NCBI GenBank assembly: GCA_002713165.1
Contig: PAVT01000026.1
Span: forward strand, 1 to 36,476
Length of the DNA stretch: 36,476 nucleotides
Source of the DNA: Verrucomicrobiota bacterium
GTDB lineage: Bacteria; Bacteroidota; Bacteroidia; Flavobacteriales_E; Vicingaceae
Reading direction: 5' to 3'
The position numbers and the translations under genes are program-made. The notes under the pieces are model-generated. The model was given only the letters and a program-made list of their open reading frames with translations. It did no database searches and had not been told where the DNA came from. Shown here one piece after another: positions 25,127 through 33,662 of the stretch; the stretch's first letter is position 1, and each line of letters opens with the position of its first letter.

Positions 25127-26440
25127 ATGAATAGAAGGAGAATAGTGCTGTTGAGTTTGCTTTCAGCTGCTGCCTACTATGCTATTGGGTATGAAATAGA
25201 CCGGAGCAACTCTGTTGCCTTAGTTGGAACGTTTTGCTTGCTTTTTATCCTCTATTTTTTTTTCATTTCAAAAACCAAGAAGAAAGACTTTTCGTTTTTG
25301 ATTGGGTGGAGCATTGTCTTTAGGTTACTTTTTCTTGCCTCTATTCCTTTACTCTCTGATGATTTCTTCCGTTTTATTTGGGATGGGCATTTGGTCAATG
25401 AAGGGAGTTCCCCTTTCGCGAAAATTCCTCTCGAAGTGCAGCAGCACCTGCCCAACAAAAAACTGTTGTTGGAAGGCATGAATAGCCCTAATTATTATTC
25501 TGTTTATCCGCCAATTGCGCAATATGTCTTTGCAATTTCTACCGCGCTCTTCCCAAAATCACTGATGGCCAACATCATTGGTATGCGCAGTGTATTGATC
25601 CTTGCTGAAATTGGAACTTTAGCATTGCTTCCTCGCCTACTCTCTTTACTTCATTTGCCCAAGTCTAAAACATTGCTTTATGCCTTAAATCCCTTGGTTA
25701 TTGTTGAAATCAGTGGCAATCTGCATTTTGAAGGTTTAATGATCTTTTTTTTAATGTTGGCGATCCTAATGCTCAAACTCGATAGGCTTGGATTGGCTGT
25801 TATCGCTTGGACCATGAGTGCAGCCACAAAATTGATTCCATTGCTTTTCTTGCCTTCACTGCTTTCAATGATGCCCCTGAGAAGAACCCTTGTTTTTTAT
25901 GTCTTGTTCGGCATTGGATTTTCTTTTCTTTGGTTCCCATTTGTAAACCTCAACCTTCTTTACAACTATTACGAAAGCATTCAGTTGTATCACGCTACTT
26001 TTGAGTTCAATGCAAGTATCTATTACCTGATTCGTTGGGTAGGTTTTCAATTTGTCGGTTACAACATTATCGCAACAGCAGGCAGTTTGCTCTCTAAAAT
26101 AGCCTTGATTGGCATGGCATTAATTTTATTGATTCCACTCTTGCGCAAGCAATTCAATCCTTATACAGCACTCTTGTTGTCGATTACTTTCTACTATGCT
26201 TTAGCGCTCATCGTGCACCCATGGTACTTATGTCTTTTGGTCTTCTTGAGTATTTTTACACGCTTTCATTTTGCCTATGTGTGGTCTTTTCTTATCCTCT
26301 TCAGCTATATAGCATACAACAATGTGAACTATGAAGAAAACTTCCTGTTAATAGGAATAGAATACCTTTTGACCTTCGGTATTCTAGCTTTTGAGTTGTA
26401 TAGGAATAAGGGCATATTTGAGCTCAATGGCAAGGAATAA
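25127..26440 (+). CDS. GT-C-fold integral membrane glycosyltransferase (mannosyltransferase-like)
   Basis: The 437-residue protein is almost entirely hydrophobic, with about ten helices. After helix 2-3 comes an Asp-rich first extracytoplasmic loop, SDDFFRFIWDGHLVNEGSSPF (Asp78, Asp79, Asp86), the usual place of the catalytic acids in GT-C enzymes. YYSVYPPIAQYVFA and LYALNPLVIVEISGNLHFEG are further segments shared with polyprenol-phosphate-mannose-type transferases annotated in Bacteroidota and Actinobacteria. Donor and acceptor are unknown. It is the last gene of the operon, six bases after the BcsA-like gene. The hemL promoter lies just downstream. Confidence 0.8.
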   Translation: MNRRRIVLLSLLSAAAYYAIGYEIDRSNSVALVGTFCLLFILYFFFISKTKKKDFSFLIGWSIVFRLLFLASIPLLSDDFFRFIWDGHLVNEGSSPFAKIPLEVQQHLPNKKLLLEGMNSPNYYSVYPPIAQYVFAISTALFPKSLMANIIGMRSVLILAEIGTLALLPRLLSLLHLPKSKTLLYALNPLVIVEISGNLHFEGLMIFFLMLAILMLKLDRLGLAVIAWTMSAATKLIPLLFLPSLLSMMPLRRTLVFYVLFGIGFSFLWFPFVNLNLLYNYYESIQLYHATFEFNASIYYLIRWVGFQFVGYNIIATAGSLLSKIALIGMALILLIPLLRKQFNPYTALLLSITFYYALALIVHPWYLCLLVFLSIFTRFHFAYVWSFLILFSYIAYNNVNYEENFLLIGIEYLLTFGILAFELYRNKGIFELNGKE

Positions 26441-26444
26441 GCGT

Positions 26445-26452
26445 TAATTTTG
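26445..26452 (+). promoter_or_regulatory. Putative -7 promoter element for hemL-hemE
   Basis: TAATTTTG matches TAnnTTTG exactly, 15 bases before the ATG at 26468. A TTTG lies at 26417-26420 but the 24-base spacing is long for a -33 box. The position argues against a TTG start at 26450. Confidence 0.42.
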
Positions 26453-26467
26453 CCAAAAATTTCAACT

Positions 26468-27754
26468 ATGCAGAAAGAGCAATCCGCTCAACTATATGAA
26501 AGAGCCTGCAAATCCTTAGTAGGAGGGGTAAACAGCCCTGTAAGGGCCTACAACTCTGTGGGAGGCAATCCCATTTTTATGGAACGCGGAGAAGGAGTAT
26601 TTGTCTATGACGTTGATGGCAATCAATATGTGGATTTGGTTGGCTCATACGGACCTATGATTTTAGGCCATGCACATCCGAGGGTGCTCGATGAAGTTCA
26701 AGCTGCACTTAACAAGAGTTTCACTTTTGGGGCTTCTACAGAAATGGAAATTAAAACTGCAGAAATCGTCAAAGAAGCCTTCCCACAAATGGACAAGGTA
26801 AGGTTTGTGAACTCAGGAACGGAAGCTGTGTTAAGCACCATCAGACTTGCTCGTGCGTTTACAGGAAAAAAGAAGATTGTCAAATTCGCAGGTTGTTATC
26901 ATGGACACAGTGATGCTTTGTTGGTGGCCGCTGGTTCAGGATTGGCAACAATGGGAATACCATCTAGTCAGGGAGTACCTGAGGAGGCCGTCCAAAACAC
27001 TTTGATTGCTGAATTTAATGACATTGAAAGTGTTCGCAACATTATTGCATCCAATGAAAATGAAATTGCTGCAATATTTATTGAAGCAGTCGCTGGGAAC
27101 ATGGGTGTGGTTGTTCCAGAAACAACTTTTATGCAAGAACTGAGATCACTCTGCAATCAGCACAACATTCTTTTGGTCATTGACGAAGTGATGACCGGAT
27201 TTCGTAAAAAATTTGGAGGGGCACAAGATTTCTTTCATGTACAGGCAGACATCAGTTGTTTAGGTAAAATAATTGGCGGCGGTATGCCTGTGGGTGCTTA
27301 TGGAGGAAAAGCTGAAGTTATGGACAAGGTTGCGCCCTTAGGTGATGTATACCAAGCTGGCACGCTCTCTGGCAATCCCATTGCCATGGCCTGTGGGTAT
27401 GCCACCTTGAATGAATTGAAAAAACAAGATTACAAGCGAGCAAATGAATTGGGTAAGCGTTTAAAAAAGACTCTATTGACTGCGGCCAAAGAATACGGTC
27501 ATCGGATCACTGTCAATCAGTTTGGCTTAATGGTGAATCCCTTTTTTACAGAGGAAGCTGTGGTAGATTTCAATTCGGCAAAATCATCAGACACGGAGTT
27601 ATTCGCAAAATTCTTCTGGGCAATGGCTGAAGAAGGAGTCTCTATACCACCCTCACAATTTGAGGCTTGGTTCATCCCCATCATCATTTCAGATGCAGAG
27701 ATGAGCGAATTAAATCAAAAAATACACTCTGCCTTTAAGGCAATAAAACAATAA
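26468..27754 (+). CDS. hemL: Glutamate-1-semialdehyde 2,1-aminomutase
   Basis: HemL is a PLP enzyme that moves the amino group of glutamate-1-semialdehyde to give 5-aminolevulinate, the start of tetrapyrrole synthesis by the C5 route. The 428-residue protein has the family N-terminus (SAQLYERACKSLVGGVNSPVRAY), then VNSGTEAVLSTIRLARAFTG, FAGCYHGHSD, LLVIDEVMTGFR and the PLP-lysine segment SCLGKIIGGGMPVGAYGG (Lys267). YQAGTLSGNPIAMACG follows. A TTG at 26450 would add six residues but overlaps the promoter; ATG 26468 is chosen. hemE follows one base after the stop, so the two heme steps are co-expressed. Confidence 0.97.
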   Translation: MQKEQSAQLYERACKSLVGGVNSPVRAYNSVGGNPIFMERGEGVFVYDVDGNQYVDLVGSYGPMILGHAHPRVLDEVQAALNKSFTFGASTEMEIKTAEIVKEAFPQMDKVRFVNSGTEAVLSTIRLARAFTGKKKIVKFAGCYHGHSDALLVAAGSGLATMGIPSSQGVPEEAVQNTLIAEFNDIESVRNIIASNENEIAAIFIEAVAGNMGVVVPETTFMQELRSLCNQHNILLVIDEVMTGFRKKFGGAQDFFHVQADISCLGKIIGGGMPVGAYGGKAEVMDKVAPLGDVYQAGTLSGNPIAMACGYATLNELKKQDYKRANELGKRLKKTLLTAAKEYGHRITVNQFGLMVNPFFTEEAVVDFNSAKSSDTELFAKFFWAMAEEGVSIPPSQFEAWFIPIIISDAEMSELNQKIHSAFKAIKQ

Positions 27755-27755
27755 A

Positions 27756-28781
27756 ATGAACACATTTAATGATCGATTTTTAAAGGCCTGTAGGAGAGAA
27801 GAAACAGATCGCCCGCCCATCTGGATGATGCGTCAAGCAGGAAGGTACCAAAAAGGATACCGTGCCATACGCGAAAAATACAGCATCGTTGATATTTGTA
27901 AAATTCCAGAAGTGTGTACTGAAGTCACCCTATTGCCCATCGAACAATTTGGCTTCGATGCTGCCATAGTGTTCTCTGACATTATGATTCCTCTTGAGCC
28001 AATGGGCATTTCTTTTGAGTATAAGCCAGGGGTTGGCCCAATCATCCATAATCCCATTCGCTCCAAAAGTGATGTTGAAGCCTTGACCGACCTTGATTTA
28101 GGCAGCGATCTACAATATACCGCTACTGCGTTGAGCAATCTAAAGTCTACGTTGAACGTGCCTTGCCTAGGATTTGTTGGAGCCCCTTTTACCTTAGCTT
28201 CTTACATGATAGAAGGAGGACCAAGCAAAAGCCATATATTACTAAAGACCTTTATGTATGCTGAAACCGAAGCCTGGCATACCTTAATGAAAAGGCTAGC
28301 CTACAACATGGCGGATTATTTGCTGCTTCAAGTAGAAAGTGGAGCAGCCGCAGTGCAGATTTTTGATAGCTGGATTGGCATTTTGAGTCAAGAGGATTAT
28401 CAAGAATATGTATACCCGCACATGTTTGAAATGGTGCAATATTTAAAGGGTAAAACCAATGTACCCATTGTGCTTTTTGGCACCAACACAGCACATCTTT
28501 TGCAAGACTTTAAACGCACAGGTGCTGATGTTGTAGGAATTGACTGGAAGACAGACCTGCCCAAAGCTTGGAGTGAATTAAACTATGAAGTTGCTGTTCA
28601 AGGAAACTTAGATCCAACCTCACTCTTTGCACCTTGGGAGGTGATTGAGAAAAAAGCCAAATCATTGTTGGCATCTATTCCTTCCAAACCTGGTTACATT
28701 TTCAACCTAGGGCATGGAATCTTGCCAAAGACGCCAGAAGAACACGTAAGACAATTGGTCCAGTTAGTTCAAAAAGGATAG
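27756..28781 (+). CDS. hemE: Uroporphyrinogen decarboxylase
   Basis: HemE removes four carboxyl groups from uroporphyrinogen III to give coproporphyrinogen III, without cofactor, in the cytosol. The 341-residue protein has the substrate-binding start RPPIWMMRQAGRYQKGYRAIRE (20-41) and the catalytic Asp75 in AIVFSDIMIPLEPMG. FVGAPFTLASYMIEGGPSKS, VQGNLDPTSLFAPWE and FNLGHGILPKTPEEHVRQLV complete the family signature. It is paired with hemL. Only four bases separate its TAG from the stop codon of the convergent amidohydrolase gene. Confidence 0.97.
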   Translation: MNTFNDRFLKACRREETDRPPIWMMRQAGRYQKGYRAIREKYSIVDICKIPEVCTEVTLLPIEQFGFDAAIVFSDIMIPLEPMGISFEYKPGVGPIIHNPIRSKSDVEALTDLDLGSDLQYTATALSNLKSTLNVPCLGFVGAPFTLASYMIEGGPSKSHILLKTFMYAETEAWHTLMKRLAYNMADYLLLQVESGAAAVQIFDSWIGILSQEDYQEYVYPHMFEMVQYLKGKTNVPIVLFGTNTAHLLQDFKRTGADVVGIDWKTDLPKAWSELNYEVAVQGNLDPTSLFAPWEVIEKKAKSLLASIPSKPGYIFNLGHGILPKTPEEHVRQLVQLVQKG

Positions 28782-28785
28782 TGCC

Positions 28786-30105
28786 TTACTGTTTGTACTT
28801 GTCGGAGTACTTGCGGTAAAGTGCTTTTTGAGGGTTGTCTAAGCTTATTTGTTTTCCTTCCACGAAAGCAGAAACTACATTATTGGTGCGCATATCAAGT
28901 GCATCTCCTTCGGAAATAAATAATGTTGCCAATTTCCCTTTTTCAACGCTACCCAACAGAAGGTCAATGCCTAAAATTTTTGCAGTGTTTAAGCTGATCA
29001 TAGACAAGGCAGTTTCCACATCCACTCCATAAGCAGCAACAGTTCCAGCATAGAATGGCAAATTTCGGCTACCCATAGCCTCCATGCTCCCAGAATTCTC
29101 AAGCCCCACTAGAATTCCCTTTTTATGTAGAGTGGATGCCAAACGAAAAGGCAAATCAATGTCATCGTCCTCGTAACGAGGCAGTGAATGGACCCTTCTT
29201 AATAAGATGGGAATACTTTTATCTTTAAGCAAATCTGCCACTAAGGGAGCTTCGTAGCCACCGACTACCACCATTTCAAGGTTAAAACGATCTGCAAAAT
29301 AAATGGCATCGGTAAGCTCTTGGACTCTATTGGCATGCACAAACAATTTAGCTTCTTTTGAAAATAATGGTTTCATTGCTTCAAAGCGCAGATTCTTTTC
29401 CAATGGAAATTCATCTTTTGCATACGCTTGTGCCTGCAAGAAAAAATCGTTGACAGCTCGAGTTTCTTCTTTGTAATTGTCTTTTGGTGATTTCTTTCCT
29501 TTTTCAGTGGCCTTCTTGACCAGTTGTTTTCGATAAGATGGCCAATTCATGTGAATGCCATCATCTTCTTTTATGACTGCATCTTCCCAGTTCCAGCCTT
29601 CTAAATAAAAAATAGAAGAACTCCCTGATATTCTCCCCCCTTTGGGAGTAACTTGTGCCAACAACACCCCATTGGTACGTACTGTGGGGGTAATTCTTGA
29701 TTCAGTATTGAAGGCAGTCAATGCACGCACGTGTGGATTGAATTGACCCACATCATCATAGTCACGACTTGCACGAACTGCATCAATTTCCACAAGCCCA
29801 AGCCTAGAATTCGGAGCAATAAACCCAGGATATAAGTGCTGTCCTTCCGCATGAATGATGGTGTCGTATTTCGTAGAGTCCATTCGAATATCAATCGCCG
29901 AAAGCACCATGTCTATTTTGCCTTCACTAAAGCCCACAGCTGCCCTTTTAATGACTTCACCGTTGCCCAAATGTGCAGTAGCATTCAAGATCAAAATAGA
30001 TTGTTTTTGCTTCTGTGCAGGCTTCGGTATTTGCGTCCATGCAACAACTGGCAGTAAGGCACCGATCAAGATGCTAATCCAAGACCTCAACTGTATTGCA
30101 TTCAT
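28786..30105 (-). CDS. Secreted amidohydrolase-fold protein, probably catalytically inactive
   Basis: The 439-residue protein has a signal peptide (RSWISILIGALLPVVAWTQ) and the urease-like composite barrel of amidohydrolases: SILILNATAHLGNGEVIKRAAVGFSEGKIDMV, LYPGFIAPNSRLGLVEIDAV and, at the end, MISLNTAKILGIDLLLGSVEKGKLATLFIS. The metal ligands are missing. The HxH after strand 1 is replaced by APNSRLG, and the late Asp by LENSGSMEA. In-frame ATGs at 30123 and 30162 give longer N-termini; 30105 keeps a compact signal peptide. The start lies 32 bases inside the end of the larger upstream amidohydrolase gene, so the two are translated together. It may be a binding or structural partner of that protein. 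Confidence 0.83.
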   Translation of the reverse strand: MNAIQLRSWISILIGALLPVVAWTQIPKPAQKQKQSILILNATAHLGNGEVIKRAAVGFSEGKIDMVLSAIDIRMDSTKYDTIIHAEGQHLYPGFIAPNSRLGLVEIDAVRASRDYDDVGQFNPHVRALTAFNTESRITPTVRTNGVLLAQVTPKGGRISGSSSIFYLEGWNWEDAVIKEDDGIHMNWPSYRKQLVKKATEKGKKSPKDNYKEETRAVNDFFLQAQAYAKDEFPLEKNLRFEAMKPLFSKEAKLFVHANRVQELTDAIYFADRFNLEMVVVGGYEAPLVADLLKDKSIPILLRRVHSLPRYEDDDIDLPFRLASTLHKKGILVGLENSGSMEAMGSRNLPFYAGTVAAYGVDVETALSMISLNTAKILGIDLLLGSVEKGKLATLFISEGDALDMRTNNVVSAFVEGKQISLDNPQKALYRKYSDKYKQ

Positions 30106-33100
30106 AGAGTTTCTTTTTTTCATCCTTAACTTTTTGAACTTCTTTTCCCTTAGATTTTTCATTCAACATCAGAGTGATGATTCTATTTCGCTCAGACCTA
30201 ATTTCATTACGCATTTGCTTGTCTAATGCTTGATCAAAGTACTTTATCCCGTCGATGTATGTTTGCTCAGCTTTGGCATATATGGAAAGGGGATTTACTG
30301 ACCAAACCACCAAATCCGCATCTTTCCCTGCTTTTATGCTTCCCATTCGATTGTCTAAATGCAACATTTTAGCAGGATTTAAGGTGACAAACTTCCATGC
30401 TTCTTCTTCACTCAAGCCTCCATACTTGACGGCTTTAGCGGCCTCTTGATTCAACCTACGCCCCATTTCGGCATCGTCAGAATTAAAGCCTGTGAGCACA
30501 CCTTGGCGATGCATCAAAGCCCCGTTGTAGGGAATGGCGTCATTGACCTCAAACTTATATGCCCACCAATCTGAAAAAGTGGATCCCGCCGCACCATGTG
30601 CTTTCAGTTTGTCTGCTAACTTGTAGCCCTCTAATATGTGCGTAAAAGTGTTGATCCGAAGTCCCATTGAATCGGCCATGTGCATCAACATATTGATCTC
30701 TGATTGAATGTATGAATGACACGTTATGAACCTTTGAGAATCGATGATTTCTACAAGTGCCTCCAATTCAAGATCAGTGCGCGGAGCAATCGCAGTTTTT
30801 TTATCTTTTTTGCTTTTCACCGAATACAATTTTTGCTCAGCTCGGTATTCATACGCTCGACTAAAAGCATCGTAAAAAACTTGTTCTACACCCATGCGGG
30901 TTTGTGGAAATCTTACTGTTTTTCGGTCACCCCAATTGGATTGTTTCACATTTTCGCCGAGGGCGAACTTTATAAAACCTTCAGCCTCTTTGATTTTCAT
31001 TTCCTCAGGAGTTTGTCCCCAACGAAGCTTGATCAATGCAGACTGCCCTCCGATTGGGTTTGCAGAACCATGTAGCAATTGCGCTGCGGTAACCCCTCCT
31101 GAAAGCTGTCGATAAATATTGATGTCATCAGCATTGATCACATCTCCAATGCGCACCTCTGCTGTAACTGCTTGTGAAGACTCATTGACGCCTTTTTCGA
31201 TGGCAATGTGAGAATGCTCATCGATGATGCCAGAGGTAAGGTGTTTTCCTTTAAGATCAATTTCTTGAATCTCAGTAGCTTTCTCGGGAAACATCACATC
31301 CAGATTAATTTTGAATGCAACCATTTGAATTTTGCCATCGAAGATGACGACGTCGTGCTCTTTTAAAATCCCATTAGACTCATTGGTCCAGACTGTAGCA
31401 TTGCGAAAAACAATTGCCATAGGTTTCTTTGGAATACTGTCCCAACCGTAGGCCTTGTTTGGATACCTTATTCTAGACAAGGGTGTGCTTTGAGATTTCG
31501 TAGTATCGTTCAAGGCTTCATTATGGACTTCTTTTTCTGTTTTTTTCTTGATCGCTGCCCAATCCTTCCACTCATTGTCTAGCAATGTTTTGCCAGATAA
31601 AATTCTTGCAGAGGCATCATTGGCACTACCACTTAAGCGGTATGAAACGTCCTCAAGTGTAAATGAAAGACTCAGTCGCTGATTGTTGAGTTCGATTTTT
31701 GCAAGAACAGTCTTTTCCTCGTTCTTAAAATTGATGGTGGCTTTTGGCTTTTCAGGGCTCCCCTCAACAATCAATTCAAATTGCAGTCTCTTATCGATAT
31801 TGAGGCTATATTCTCCTATAAGGTCAGTAAATGCAAGCGCTTTAATTTCATAGTGTTTTCCTGCCACCCAATTGGAAACTAGGGTGTTCTTATCCTTAAA
31901 CATACTGTCTGTACAAATGATAAAATTGGCAAGTTGCCCTTTTGAGAGTTCACCCACTTGATCGTCAATGCCTATCCAAGCAGCAGGGATCGAGGTTAGA
32001 GCTTCGATAATTTTTTCGCGTCTTACGCCTTTTTGAATGGCCCTCTCAATGTTTTCATGAAAGCTCTTTGCATCTTTTAAGTCCGTTGAAGTAATTGCAA
32101 AAGAAATGCCGGCCTTGTGAAGATGAACCAAATTTTCATCTGCACTTTCCCATTCTTTCATAGTTGCTAAACTCAGTTGCTTCGCATCAAAGGGGTCAGA
32201 AACATCGTAGGGTTTTGGGAAGTTAATTGGAACGATGAAGGAAGCCTCTGTATTCTTGATTTCTTCTATGCGCTCGTATTCTTGTCCAATTCCTTTGATG
32301 ATAAATTGAAAGTTAAACTCATCTCCGACAAGATCTGCACGCAACTCAGAGAGCGTATTTCCTGCATCAATCACTTTAGGTAGAGATTGATGTTTTTCCA
32401 ATGCATTTAGGGTCAGATTATTTTTGTCGCTTTTCTCTTGTTGAAGGTACCAATCCAAGTCGTAGTGTAACTGTCGAATCAAGGAGATAATTCCCATCAA
32501 TGAATTTGGATTGGTTTGCTTCGACTTTCCTTTGTAAAAAGAATAATGCATTGCTGCATGAGACTTCAGCAATTGATGCTCCTCTTCATCTGTTAATGTG
32601 AGCGCAGCAGAAGTCCCCCGAACAATTCCATCCATTTGATGTGTCACCACAGTACCGAAGCCCATTTTTCGGTAGCGCTCAGCGGCAGACTCTTGGTAAG
32701 TATACATCTCCACAGCCTCTTGCTCCGCCTTGATGGTCTCATTCCAAAAATAAGGTCCCTTTTTCAAGCTTTCCAATTGCGGAGCATTGCTGCTTTTGAC
32801 GTTTACCTCTGGCATCCCAAAATCGGAGTTTATCTCAATGAAAGAAGGGTAAATAAATTTTCCATTTAAATCATGCTTAACTGTGTTTGGAGGAAGTATC
32901 AGTGTTTCACCAACATCAATTATCTTTTTCTTTTGAATGAGCAGGCTTGCATTGGAAAGGTACTGACCGTCGCCCAAGTAAATGTTTGCATTGATAAAAG
33001 CAGTGTAGTGTGCTCGAGGGTCATTGACGCCATTTTGTGGCTTCCATTCTTGTCCTTTAAGGGCAATCATCAAGAACGACAATAGGAGGATAAGTGATGT

Positions 33101-33112
33101 ACGCAATCTCAT
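30074..33112 (-). CDS. Large secreted amidohydrolase with two amidohydrolase-like halves
   Basis: The 1012-residue protein begins with a signal peptide (MRLRTSLILLLSFLMIALKG). The first half (about 35-420) follows the amidohydrolase plan (AFINANIYLGDGQYLSNASL, FIYPSFIEINSDFG, ALTSIPAAWIGIDDQVGELSKGQLANFIIC) but lacks HxH. A beta-rich linker follows (about 430-560). The second half (about 565-1000) is intact: GIIDEHSHIA (His633, His635), a possible bridging Lys near 723 (GENVK), CHSYIQSE (His799), THILEGYK (His825) and GFNSDDAEMGRRLNQEAA (Asp879/880). LNPAKMLHLDNRMGSIKAGKDADLVVWS closes it. This is imidazolonepropionase/dipeptidase-like, and the substrate is unknown. Exported location suggests periplasmic peptide or amide turnover. 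A -7 element lies just upstream, and the smaller paralogue overlaps its end. Confidence 0.88.
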   Translation of the reverse strand: MRLRTSLILLLSFLMIALKGQEWKPQNGVNDPRAHYTAFINANIYLGDGQYLSNASLLIQKKKIIDVGETLILPPNTVKHDLNGKFIYPSFIEINSDFGMPEVNVKSSNAPQLESLKKGPYFWNETIKAEQEAVEMYTYQESAAERYRKMGFGTVVTHQMDGIVRGTSAALTLTDEEEHQLLKSHAAMHYSFYKGKSKQTNPNSLMGIISLIRQLHYDLDWYLQQEKSDKNNLTLNALEKHQSLPKVIDAGNTLSELRADLVGDEFNFQFIIKGIGQEYERIEEIKNTEASFIVPINFPKPYDVSDPFDAKQLSLATMKEWESADENLVHLHKAGISFAITSTDLKDAKSFHENIERAIQKGVRREKIIEALTSIPAAWIGIDDQVGELSKGQLANFIICTDSMFKDKNTLVSNWVAGKHYEIKALAFTDLIGEYSLNIDKRLQFELIVEGSPEKPKATINFKNEEKTVLAKIELNNQRLSLSFTLEDVSYRLSGSANDASARILSGKTLLDNEWKDWAAIKKKTEKEVHNEALNDTTKSQSTPLSRIRYPNKAYGWDSIPKKPMAIVFRNATVWTNESNGILKEHDVVIFDGKIQMVAFKINLDVMFPEKATEIQEIDLKGKHLTSGIIDEHSHIAIEKGVNESSQAVTAEVRIGDVINADDINIYRQLSGGVTAAQLLHGSANPIGGQSALIKLRWGQTPEEMKIKEAEGFIKFALGENVKQSNWGDRKTVRFPQTRMGVEQVFYDAFSRAYEYRAEQKLYSVKSKKDKKTAIAPRTDLELEALVEIIDSQRFITCHSYIQSEINMLMHMADSMGLRINTFTHILEGYKLADKLKAHGAAGSTFSDWWAYKFEVNDAIPYNGALMHRQGVLTGFNSDDAEMGRRLNQEAAKAVKYGGLSEEEAWKFVTLNPAKMLHLDNRMGSIKAGKDADLVVWSVNPLSIYAKAEQTYIDGIKYFDQALDKQMRNEIRSERNRIITLMLNEKSKGKEVQKVKDEKKKLYECNTVEVLD

Positions 33113-33125
33113 TTTTTAAAAAGTT

Positions 33126-33133
33126 CAAAAATA
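33126..33133 (-). promoter_or_regulatory. Putative -7 promoter element for the amidohydrolase pair
   Basis: Minus-strand TATTTTTG is an exact TAnnTTTG match ending 13 bases before the ATG at 33112, which would give a very short leader. No -33 TTTG at the expected distance. Confidence 0.38.
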
Positions 33134-33172
33134 AGCATTCAAGGATTCGACATAGTGTAGGTGGACATTAAT

Positions 33173-33180
33173 TACCTTTG
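33173..33180 (+). promoter_or_regulatory. Putative -7 promoter element for the 33194 gene and hflX
   Basis: TACCTTTG is an exact TAnnTTTG match ending 13 bases before the ATG at 33194. It makes a GTG start at 33161 unlikely. Confidence 0.42.
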
Positions 33181-33193
33181 CAAAAAGAATCTT

Positions 33194-33646
33194 ATGTATA
33201 CTGGATTATTACACCTTCACAATCTTCTTCGTTATGTCGTATTGATCTTATTGATATTGGCAATTGTTCAATCGTTTGCTGGATGGTTTCTGAAAAAAAG
33301 CTACGACAAAAAGCACAACAAGGTAAGTTTGTTTTTATTGATTACGAGCCACTTGCAATTGATCATTGGATTGATATTATATTTTATCAGTCCTGTAGTT
33401 ATCGCAGCTCGCGATAACTTCGGAGAGGCAATGAAAAATGTAGAGTTACGTTTTTGGGCAGTTGAGCACATCTCCTCTATGATTCTTGCCATTGCGCTAA
33501 TTACCATTGGAAGAATCATGGCGAAAAAAGGAAAAGCAGACCTTATTAAATTTAGAAGACAAGCCATTTATTTTTTCTTGGCTTTAATACTGATTTTCAA
33601 TGCTATCCCCTGGCCATGGTCAGCAGTAGCTAGAGCTTGGTTTTAA
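33194..33646 (+). CDS. Small four-helix membrane protein, possibly cytochrome b-like
   Basis: The 150-residue protein has four predicted transmembrane helices (about 11-30, 46-66, 90-110 and 124-141). Histidines lie at or near helices 1, 2 and 3 (His9 in LHLHNLLRY, His53 in LITSHLQLI, His92 in VEHISSMIL). Paired helix histidines like these can bind b-type heme, and I recall similar Bacteroidota proteins being labelled cytochrome B, but neither is proven here. A closing IPWPWSAVARAWF is amphipathic. A GTG at 33161 would add 11 residues (polar, with Cys and Lys) and overlap the promoter; ATG 33194 begins the hydrophobic protein cleanly. hflX starts 16 bases after its stop, probably in the same transcript. 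Confidence 0.7.
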   Translation: MYTGLLHLHNLLRYVVLILLILAIVQSFAGWFLKKSYDKKHNKVSLFLLITSHLQLIIGLILYFISPVVIAARDNFGEAMKNVELRFWAVEHISSMILAIALITIGRIMAKKGKADLIKFRRQAIYFFLALILIFNAIPWPWSAVARAWF

Positions 33647-33662
33647 AAATTTTTCATTTTAT

